Notes under the pieces: model-generated | Database searches by the model: none | Seen by the model: the letters and a program-made list of their open reading frames with translations, nothing else | Told to the model about the DNA's origin: nothing | Shown here: positions 6,390 through 12,083 of the stretch, in pieces | Position numbering within the stretch: position 1 is the first letter of the stretch | Layout of the letters: each line of letters opens with the position of its first letter | Assembly: GCA_030592835.1 (NCBI GenBank) | Contig: JAUVIJ010000034.1 | Span: 1 to 12,083, forward strand | Direction: 5' to 3' | Source: Candidatus Cloacimonadota bacterium | GTDB lineage: Bacteria; Cloacimonadota; Cloacimonadia; Cloacimonadales; TCS61 | Length of the DNA stretch: 12,083 nucleotides | Program-made: the position numbers and the translations under genes

Positions 6390-8738
6390 TTATTGTTCCT
6401 TCAAAACAGCTACAGTAACACCATCTCCTCCGGCTTCTGGTGGAGGAGTATAGAACTCTTTAATTTTCCCGTTCTGCTTCAGGTAATTTCTTACCTTATT
6501 TCTCAAAGCCCCGGTTCCTTTGCCGTGAACTATCCGGATAAAATCAAGACCGTTCAACCAGGCATCATCGATGAAGGTATCCAGTTCCGGCAAGGCTTCT
6601 TCAAACCGGTACCCGAGTAGTTTAAGTTCCAATCTTACCTGTTTTTTGGGTATGTTGTAAGCCTTCTTTTTGTATTCAGGTTTTACTTTCTCCATTTCGA
6701 TCTTATATAATCTGGATATGTCAGTAGTAAAGAGAAATCCGTTAAGGTCTACTTTTATATTCCCCTTCTTGATTTCAATGATCTCACCCTCGGAATCAAG
6801 TTCTTTTACCCAAACCTTCATCCCTATTTCCGGTTCAGTAACCGGTATCAGTTCCAGATCAGAAAGTTCCTCCTCTTTTTCCCGGATATCTGTCTGCAGA
6901 TCACTGGTCTTCTTTATAACTTTGGAAATTGCCTTTTTACGGATCGGGGTTGGAACTTTCTTGATATTTTTTATTTCCGCCTGCAATTCATTTTGTAGAG
7001 TTATCAAATAATCCTGTGCTTCCCGAATCGATTTTTTCTTGATATCTTTGGTTTCTCTGGCAATATTTTCCAGTTTCTGCTGATGTTCTCTGATCTTCTG
7101 ATCCAAAAGACTTGTTTTCAGCTTGTATTGATAATTCTGATGAGCAAGTTGATTCTTCTCTGAAGTCAGTTTTTTCAGGATCTCAGTCAGTTCCACACTC
7201 TGATTTCCCGCCAGGTTCCGAGCCCGATCGATTAATTCCTCGTCCAATCCCAGCTCGGCAGCGACCTCTATTGCAAAACTGTGTCCCGGTAAACCCTCCC
7301 TGAAACTAAATGTAGGTACATGACGCCTGGGATCAAATTCCATACTGGCGTTCCGACAAAGGGGATGCTGTTCGGCATAGATTTTCAAAGCTGTGTAATG
7401 AGTTGTAATAATTCCTGTGACTTTTTTTTTCGCCAGCTTTTCCAGGATTGCCTGCCCCAGACCCGCCCCTTGTTCAGGATCGGTAGCTGCACCGATTTCA
7501 TCTATCAAAATAAGGGAGGATTCGGAACCTGTATCAAGCATTTTTCTTATATTCTGGATATGGGAGGAAAAAGTGCTCAGAGAATTCTCCAGTGACTGGT
7601 TATCACCGATATCGGCAATGATATCAGAAAAAATCCCGATCTTACTATCTTCATGAGCCGGGATCGGCACACCGGAAAGAGCCATCAAGGTTAAGAGACC
7701 GATCGTTTTCAGGGTTACAGTTTTGCCTCCCGTATTCGGTCCTGATATCAACAGGATCTTATAGTCATTTCCCAGCTCCAAGTTAAAGGGAACAACTTTA
7801 TCGATTGATCCTAACGTTTCGATCAGAAGAGGATGTCTTGCCTGGACAAGTTTGATATAAGATTTCTCGATGATTTCGGGAGCAACAGCCTGAAAATGTT
7901 CAGACATTGCGGCAATGGCAAAGTGAAAATCAATTTTCCCCAGGAGTTCATTGTTGAACAGGATCGAATCTTTACCTTCCAGTATCGCCGCAGTATATTC
8001 CCGGAAAATCCTGAAGATCTCTTCTTTCTCGTCAGCTTCCAGCAAACCAATCTCATTATTGAGATTAACCACTTCCGCCGGTTCAACATAGACTGAAGAT
8101 CTGCTGGCAGATCTTCCATGAACTATTCCCTGAACAAAGGAAGCAGATCCTTCCTTTATCGGCACGACATATCTACCATCTCTCTGGGTAAACAGTTTGT
8201 CATACAGATAATTGTGGGAATCGAGTTCATCGATCTTGCTACTTATTCTGGCAATTATATTCTGTCTAACCTTTTTTCTCCTGCTTCGGATCACATTCAG
8301 TTCCCGGGATGCGGTATCTTTGACATCACCCTCCGGGGCGAATATTTCCTGGAATCTCTCTTCGAGATAAGGGAATGAAACGATCTTATCCACTATTTGC
8401 TGATAGCGGGGATAAAGATGCAGTTTATCAAAATCGACACTTAAACTGTTTGCAGTTTTTACACAGCGGTAAATATCTCTGAACTCTTCGAAATCAAAAG
8501 TCTGCTGGATCAGATCTTCAAAAAGGGGAATAATATCTGTAATTTCCCGAAAATTGTAACTGTAATTATTTTGCAGAAGTTTCTGGAGTTCAGTAACAAA
8601 TTGCAGTCTATCTTCGATCTCCAATCTACCCGTCATTGGTTCCAGAAGATCTGCTTTCAGCTTACCCTTGGCAGAATGACAGAAGGTCTTGAGGATCTTC
8701 TTTATTTTATTGTACTCGAGTTGAGCAGGAGAATACAT
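6390..8738 (-). CDS. mutS2: Endonuclease MutS2 (MutS-like ATPase with Smr domain)
   Basis: MutS2 proteins are not mismatch-repair factors. Family members bind branched DNA, suppress recombination or split collided ribosomes. The 782 residues match the family. There is no MutS mismatch-recognition domain I; residues 1-about 310 are the core and lever (GRYVVPIK at 188-195). ATPase motifs are Walker A GPNTGGKT (333-340), signature region NSLSTFSSHI (385-394), Walker B LILIDEIG (409-416) and the TTHYTALK H-loop (445-452). A charged coiled coil covers about 515-630, a KOW-like segment about 635-675, and the C-terminal Smr domain about 703-780 with HGKGTGALR (738-746). The usual Smr LDLRG motif reads LKLLG (705-709), losing its acidic residue. 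The start ATG 8738 is 6 nt after cvpA and lacks a clear Shine-Dalgarno, so coupling to cvpA is likely. Confidence 0.97.
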   Translation of the reverse strand: MYSPAQLEYNKIKKILKTFCHSAKGKLKADLLEPMTGRLEIEDRLQFVTELQKLLQNNYSYNFREITDIIPLFEDLIQQTFDFEEFRDIYRCVKTANSLSVDFDKLHLYPRYQQIVDKIVSFPYLEERFQEIFAPEGDVKDTASRELNVIRSRRKKVRQNIIARISSKIDELDSHNYLYDKLFTQRDGRYVVPIKEGSASFVQGIVHGRSASRSSVYVEPAEVVNLNNEIGLLEADEKEEIFRIFREYTAAILEGKDSILFNNELLGKIDFHFAIAAMSEHFQAVAPEIIEKSYIKLVQARHPLLIETLGSIDKVVPFNLELGNDYKILLISGPNTGGKTVTLKTIGLLTLMALSGVPIPAHEDSKIGIFSDIIADIGDNQSLENSLSTFSSHIQNIRKMLDTGSESSLILIDEIGAATDPEQGAGLGQAILEKLAKKKVTGIITTHYTALKIYAEQHPLCRNASMEFDPRRHVPTFSFREGLPGHSFAIEVAAELGLDEELIDRARNLAGNQSVELTEILKKLTSEKNQLAHQNYQYKLKTSLLDQKIREHQQKLENIARETKDIKKKSIREAQDYLITLQNELQAEIKNIKKVPTPIRKKAISKVIKKTSDLQTDIREKEEELSDLELIPVTEPEIGMKVWVKELDSEGEIIEIKKGNIKVDLNGFLFTTDISRLYKIEMEKVKPEYKKKAYNIPKKQVRLELKLLGYRFEEALPELDTFIDDAWLNGLDFIRIVHGKGTGALRNKVRNYLKQNGKIKEFYTPPPEAGGDGVTVAVLKEQ

Positions 8739-8744
8739 AGAGAA

Positions 8745-9299
8745 TTAATCTAAAATTTCATCCAGTTGTTCGGTCTGCTCTTTGATTTTTTCGTCGATCG
8801 CCTCTTTAATCGGTTCACTGATCTCTTTGATCTTCTTCCTGGATTCCAGGTTTTCCACAACTTTGCGCACATTATAGGCAATGCTGGATTTATCGGTAAA
8901 TCCTCTTATCTGTTCATGAAAAGGCAGAAGATTCAATCCCAGGATTAACAGAGCAATGATCAGAAGTCCGTTGAAAACCCCAAGGACAGCTCCCAGCAAT
9001 CGATTCAACCACATCAGATTCAGGAACTGAACGACCCTGTGAACGATCAGGATAGTGATTTTCGCAATGATCATGATGATCAGGAATATTAGAATATAAG
9101 CCAGGATCAAAGCCAACGTTTCACTCAGGTGAAACTGGTTTATCAATCCTGTTTTAACCAGGTTCCCGGTACTTCCAATGATGACAACCGCTAGGATCAA
9201 TCCAACAAGATGGATAAATCCGGTAATAAATCCTTTCCTGATTCCGTTTATTAAAAAAAGAATGAGAAAAACACCCAGAATAATATCAAGAATGTGCAT
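8745..9299 (-). CDS. cvpA: CvpA family inner-membrane protein
   Basis: The protein has 184 residues with four predicted membrane segments (about 5-25, 28-48, 62-85 and 100-125). It begins MHILDIILG...LINGIRKGFITGF, the typical CvpA N-terminus with the NGxRKGF turn, and keeps the small-residue pattern RLLGAVLGVFNGLL of the fourth segment. A charged helical tail of about 45 residues follows. CvpA was named for colicin V production and is linked to envelope stress tolerance; its biochemical role is not known. The start ATG 9299 has GAGG about 9 nt upstream. Adjacency of cvpA and mutS2 is widespread in bacteria, which supports both calls. It is the first gene after the 9325-9348 terminator. Confidence 0.9.
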   Translation of the reverse strand: MHILDIILGVFLILFLINGIRKGFITGFIHLVGLILAVVIIGSTGNLVKTGLINQFHLSETLALILAYILIFLIIMIIAKITILIVHRVVQFLNLMWLNRLLGAVLGVFNGLLIIALLILGLNLLPFHEQIRGFTDKSSIAYNVRKVVENLESRKKIKEISEPIKEAIDEKIKEQTEQLDEILD

Positions 9300-9324
9300 A
9301 TTACAATCCTCTTAAACTTCAGTT

Positions 9325-9348
9325 AAAAAGGGGAGATCAAATCTCCCC
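9325..9348 (-). terminator. Intrinsic terminator or attenuator between yqeY and cvpA
   Basis: There is a perfect 8-bp stem GGGGAGAT/ATCTCCCC with a 3-nt loop. On the minus strand it is followed at once by five Ts (9329-9325). It lies 30 nt after the yqeY stop and 25 nt before the cvpA start. Too little room remains downstream for a separate cvpA promoter, so readthrough or an overlapping upstream promoter must feed cvpA-mutS2-dnaG-rpoD. Confidence 0.85.
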
Positions 9349-9378
9349 GACAATAAATAAATAAACTTCGAAATGTAT

Positions 9379-9819
9379 TTAGGCTAATTTCTGTCTGACT
9401 ATACTGCTCAAGATCTTCCCGTCTGCCCTACTGCCCAGACTGGCTTTCAAATCCTTCATCACAAAGCCCATATCCTTCATTCCGGAAATATTTAGCCGGG
9501 TGATCGCTTCCTCGACCGCTGCTTTCAATTCGGTTTCTGTTAAGGGGATTGGTAAATAAGTTCTTATAACTTCGATTTCAAATTTTTCCAGGTCGGCTAG
9601 ATCCTGCCGATCACCTTTTAAATAAAGCTCTATAGATTGTTCTCTACTCTTTACCTGTCGGGAGAGGATAGAAATACACTCATCTTCAGACAGTTCTTTC
9701 CTCAACTCTATCTCCCGGTATTTAAAGGCGGATTTTAAAGACCGAAGCACAGTTAAGCGCTTTTTTTCCTTGTTTTTAAGCGCTACTGTTATATCCTTTA
9801 CAATCTGTTCAAGGATCAT
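9379..9819 (-). CDS. yqeY: YqeY / GatB-Yqey domain protein
   Basis: The protein has 146 residues and shows the full-length YqeY architecture. An N-terminal helical half has LRSLKSAFKYREIELRKELSE (about 25-45), with the second helix VKSREQSIELYLKGDRQDLA. A C-terminal half of about 60 residues resembles the tRNA-binding tail domain of the amidotransferase subunit GatB, ending ADGKILSSIVRQKL. Conserved family features visible are the E-x-Y-LP turn (IRTYLP) and MKDMGFVMKDLKA. Its precise role is not established; a link to tRNA or translation quality control is inferred from the GatB similarity and from frequent linkage to rpsU. It starts 2 nt after the rpsU stop, with AGGAA inside the end of rpsU as ribosome binding site. 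Confidence 0.95.
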   Translation of the reverse strand: MILEQIVKDITVALKNKEKKRLTVLRSLKSAFKYREIELRKELSEDECISILSRQVKSREQSIELYLKGDRQDLADLEKFEIEVIRTYLPIPLTETELKAAVEEAITRLNISGMKDMGFVMKDLKASLGSRADGKILSSIVRQKLA

Positions 9820-9821
9820 TA

Positions 9822-10034
9822 TCAGAAATTCCTGTTCATTCTGTTCTGTTTACGTTGGAGTTTAAGAAGTTTCCTTTTGGCATCTTTCAGTTGACGTCTG
9901 CGCATAACGCATGGTTTTTCATAATAATTATGTTTCTTTATATCGGAAAGTAATCCGGCTTTTTCACAGGACTTCTTAAATCTTCGTAACAAGATCTGAA
10001 ATGGTTCATTATCTCTTGCGAAAACCTTTGGCAC
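9822..10034 (-). CDS. rpsU: 30S ribosomal protein bS21
   Basis: This is a 70-residue basic protein matching bS21. The N-terminal part has RDNEPFQILLRRFKKSCEKAGLLSDIKKHNYYEKP, the highly conserved helix and turn; then come a RRR cluster and a long lysine/arginine helix (KDAKRKLLKLQRKQNRMNR). S21 sits near the 3' end of 16S rRNA on the 30S subunit and assists initiation. The start codon is GTG (10034-10032): PKVFARDNEP follows directly, as in S21 proteins, and a strong ribosome binding site is correctly placed. It is the first gene of the cluster, as in the classical rpsU-dnaG-rpoD operon. Confidence 0.97.
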   Translation of the reverse strand: MPKVFARDNEPFQILLRRFKKSCEKAGLLSDIKKHNYYEKPCVMRRRQLKDAKRKLLKLQRKQNRMNRNF

Positions 10035-10039
10035 TTACA

Positions 10040-10049
10040 ATCACCTCCC
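10040..10049 (-). promoter_or_regulatory. Extended Shine-Dalgarno of rpsU
   Basis: GGAGGTGAT (10048-10040) is nine contiguous bases complementary to the usual 16S rRNA 3' tail, with a tenth possible as a G-U pair. It stands at normal distance before the GTG start. Other genes here have only 4-6 nt of complementarity, so this one is unusually strong, offsetting the GTG or serving autoregulation. Confidence 0.7.
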
Positions 10050-10066
10050 TTTTTTACAGTGTAATG

Positions 10067-10096
10067 TAAAAATCTTAAGTGATGGTTTATTGTCAA
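10067..10096 (-). promoter_or_regulatory. Possible promoter of the rpsU cluster
   Basis: TTGACA (10096-10091) is a perfect -35-like hexamer preceded by a T-rich tract. TTTTTA (10072-10067) lies 18 nt downstream, preceded by TAAG. The same TTGACA-N18-TTTTTA arrangement stands before the tRNA-like gene. No standard TATAAT is present, so the -10 is uncertain. Confidence 0.4.
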
Positions 10097-10248
10097 GTTG
10101 GAAAAAAATCGGGAATATATTCATGGTCATTAAACAAAAATATATTTGCCCATGATATTACTTAACAAAAAAAAACTTGAAGAAAAAACATATATTTCAG
10201 TTATTGCACAAAATAGACTAAAATGCAGATCCAAGTGGAGGAATTTAT
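10097..10248 (+). promoter_or_regulatory. AT-rich divergent control region upstream of the PpiD-like gene
   Basis: This non-coding stretch between the divergent rpsU and PpiD-like genes is very AT-rich with several A-tracts. An interrupted inverted repeat, ATATTCATGG (10117-10126) with CCATGATAT (10150-10158), could be a protein site but has a 23-nt spacer. TAAAAT (10219-10224) is a plausible -10 without a convincing -35. GTGGAGG (10235-10241) is the ribosome binding site, 7 nt before ATG 10249. Confidence 0.35.
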
Positions 10249-12030
10249 ATGTTTGCTGGTTTAAGAAAGAACGCTAAAATAGTTATTTATATCATTGCCG
10301 GAGTCTTTATTTTATCGATCGGGTTCGGTGGAATTACATCAATCTTGAGTCCGGAACCCTTTCTGGCCAAGATCGATGGCAAAAAAATCTCTTATGCCGA
10401 ATACAGCGAAAGATTACAGGGAGCCTGGAGAAATTATCTCGAACAGAATCCTGATCAGGAGATCGATGATCAGGCTTTTGATACAATAAAGAACGAGACC
10501 TGGACCAATCTGGTAGCTGTAGAGTTATACAACAAGGCACTTAAACACCGGAAAATAAAAATATCTGAAGATGATATTATGGATGCATTAAATGATCCTC
10601 CTGATGATATCAAGAATCTTGAACAGTTCCAAACCGAAGGTGTTTTTGATTTCGATAAATATCAAACTGCTCTTTTCGAAAACCAGCCCTTTGCTAATTG
10701 GCTGGAAGCCAGGATCAGATCCAGTATGCCTTATGATAAATTGTTTGAATCCGTAAAGGCCGATACTCTGGTCACAGAAGAAATGCTGAAACAGGATTAT
10801 ATCGATGACAACAATAAAGCTGATGTTAAAGTTATCTTCTTCGATCCTAATACGATTACGGAAATTGAAGTGACTGATGAAGAAAAACAAACTTATTATG
10901 AAGAAAACAAAGAAGATTACAAACGCGATCCTGCCTGCAAGTACAAATATGCTAAAATTACTATTCAGCCCAGTGAAGCCGATAAAAACATTGCTAAAGT
11001 AATGGCCGATTCCGTCTACAATATGGTTATAACCAATTTGGATTTCGGTGAAGCTGCTAAAGAATATTCTCAAGGACCTTCGGCACCGAATGGTGGCGAC
11101 CTTGGCTATTTCACCAAAGGTAGGATGGTTCCGGAATTCGAGAATGCGGTTTTTGCTCTGAATGTTGGTGAGATCAGTGAACCGGTAATAACCCAGTTTG
11201 GATGGCATATTATCAAAGTTTTTGATAAAAGACTGAATGCGGAGAAACAGGAAGAAGTTAAAGCCAGCCATATTCTCTTTACTGTAGAACCTTCCCAGGA
11301 GACCATAGATAATATCGAAACCATAGCCTGGGATTTTTATGAATTAGCTAAAGTGGTTAGAATAGATTCCGCCGCCGTTGATTACAACTATACTGCTGCT
11401 GAATCTCGCGAATTCTACAAAGACGGTCAATTTATCAGCGGTATTGGAAGTCAGGAAGAGATGATCAAATGGGCGTTTTCCAAAAAAATTGGTTCTGTTC
11501 ATGATCCGGTGACACTGGAACAGGGTGATTATCTGGTAGCTCAGGTATCTTTCAAAGCTGGAGTACATTATCAGGATTACAGTGAGGTTGAAGCACGGAT
11601 AGGCAGGGATATCGAGAAAGAAAAAAAGCTGGAGCAGGCAATTCTGAACGCGGAAGAATTCTTTGCCAATACACAGCCGGAAGATTACATGCTGGAAGCA
11701 AAAAAAGCAGGATTAGAAATCATTGAAGGTAAAGGGATCAATATAAACAGTGTCAGTATTGGTAAAATCCGACAGGAAGATATTCTCAATGAAACAATCC
11801 TGACAAAAGAAGCCAGTGAATATACAGATCTGATCAATGGAGAAAAAGGTGCTTATCTCGCTTACATTGAAGAACGCTATGCTCCGGATCTGGAATCCTT
11901 TGAACAGAAAAAGGAATTTCTCCTTGAAAAAGCCCAGTCCGATGCCGAAACAGCTAAATTGAACAAATGGTACCAGGATCTGAGAACTAGCACTGAAATA
12001 ATCGACAACCGTGATCAATACGGATTATAA
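10249..12030 (+). CDS. ppiD: PpiD/SurA-type membrane-anchored peptidyl-prolyl isomerase
   Basis: The protein is a periplasmic chaperone and prolyl isomerase for exported proteins, anchored by an N-terminal segment. Residues 1-10 are basic (MFAGLRKNAK), residues 11-32 form one membrane helix, and the rest would be periplasmic. A SurA_N-like chaperone region covers about 38-190 (FLAKIDGKKISYAEYSERL, EDDIMDAL, FDFDKYQTAL). A parvulin rotamase domain covers about 231-328, with YAKITI, FGEAAKEYSQGPSAPNGGDLGYF, VPEFENAVFAL and the FGWHIIKV end strand. A second stretch begins KASHILFTV (338-346), like a rotamase first strand, but lacks the GGDLG core. The 593 residues are close to E. coli PpiD (623). 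Start ATG 10249 follows a GGAGG site. It is transcribed alone, divergent from rpsU, and ends at a strong terminator. Confidence 0.9.
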   Translation: MFAGLRKNAKIVIYIIAGVFILSIGFGGITSILSPEPFLAKIDGKKISYAEYSERLQGAWRNYLEQNPDQEIDDQAFDTIKNETWTNLVAVELYNKALKHRKIKISEDDIMDALNDPPDDIKNLEQFQTEGVFDFDKYQTALFENQPFANWLEARIRSSMPYDKLFESVKADTLVTEEMLKQDYIDDNNKADVKVIFFDPNTITEIEVTDEEKQTYYEENKEDYKRDPACKYKYAKITIQPSEADKNIAKVMADSVYNMVITNLDFGEAAKEYSQGPSAPNGGDLGYFTKGRMVPEFENAVFALNVGEISEPVITQFGWHIIKVFDKRLNAEKQEEVKASHILFTVEPSQETIDNIETIAWDFYELAKVVRIDSAAVDYNYTAAESREFYKDGQFISGIGSQEEMIKWAFSKKIGSVHDPVTLEQGDYLVAQVSFKAGVHYQDYSEVEARIGRDIEKEKKLEQAILNAEEFFANTQPEDYMLEAKKAGLEIIEGKGININSVSIGKIRQEDILNETILTKEASEYTDLINGEKGAYLAYIEERYAPDLESFEQKKEFLLEKAQSDAETAKLNKWYQDLRTSTEIIDNRDQYGL

Positions 12031-12055
12031 ATCTACAATTATACTCTTGAATATT

Positions 12056-12082
12056 AGACCGGCTGTAATGCCGGTCTTTTTT
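12056..12082 (+). terminator. Intrinsic terminator of the PpiD-like gene
   Basis: There is a perfect 8-bp stem AGACCGGC/GCCGGTCT with a 6-nt loop TGTAAT, followed by five Ts, starting 25 nt after the TAA stop. Confidence 0.93.
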
Positions 12083-12083
12083 A

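Noticed and set aside
10117..10158. Inverted repeat as a transcription-factor operator
   Set aside because: The arms have a bulge and a 23-nt spacer in very AT-rich DNA; it is mentioned only as part of the control region.
10588..11271. 227-residue minus-strand open frame inside the PpiD-like gene
   Set aside because: It is antisense to a conserved gene, rich in F/I/S from reverse-read codons, with no ribosome binding site or recognisable domain.

Overview
The window is low-GC bacterial chromosomal DNA with ordinary Shine-Dalgarno sites. It looks like a member of the FCB/Cloacimonadota kind of lineage. That placement is an inference from two things: a secreted right-handed beta-helix protein with GGG(I/A) ladders typical of such genomes, and the protein sequences of the housekeeping block. 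No marker in the window proves it.

Layout. Positions 1-1883 (minus) carry most of a secreted parallel beta-helix protein whose C-terminus lies beyond the left edge. Positions 1884-2900 are a repeat-rich scar zone. It holds two related perfect hairpins, a decayed C-terminal piece of an IS3-type transposase, an insertion-sequence right end that cuts off a small GIY-YIG nuclease gene, and a tRNA-Met(CAT)-like gene broken up by GC-rich palindromes. Positions 2900-10050 (minus) hold a compact housekeeping cluster in the order rpsU, yqeY, cvpA, mutS2, dnaG, rpoD. This is the classical macromolecular synthesis set (rpsU-dnaG-rpoD) with yqeY, cvpA and mutS2 between its members. An intrinsic terminator or attenuator lies between yqeY and cvpA, and another overlaps the end of rpoD. 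Positions 10249-12030 (plus) are a divergent gene for a membrane-anchored PpiD/SurA-type peptidyl-prolyl isomerase with its own terminator at the right edge.

How the genes fit together. S21 (translation initiation), DnaG (lagging-strand priming), MutS2 (branched-DNA and collided-ribosome processing) and the principal sigma factor are genes for starting translation, replication and transcription. Tight spacing (1-9 nt) and Shine-Dalgarno sites inside upstream genes suggest coupled translation. dnaG as given is split by a single-base frameshift in a six-T run.

Most notable observations: (1) all arms of a tRNA-Met can be found in order within 2668-2831, but the regions 3' of the anticodon loop, at the variable loop and at the T-arm are each separated by hairpin sequence, and a further palindrome flanked by a 9-bp direct repeat abuts the CCA end; (2) the dnaG frameshift; (3) the extended operon with its internal terminator; (4) an altered LDLR motif in the MutS2 Smr domain.
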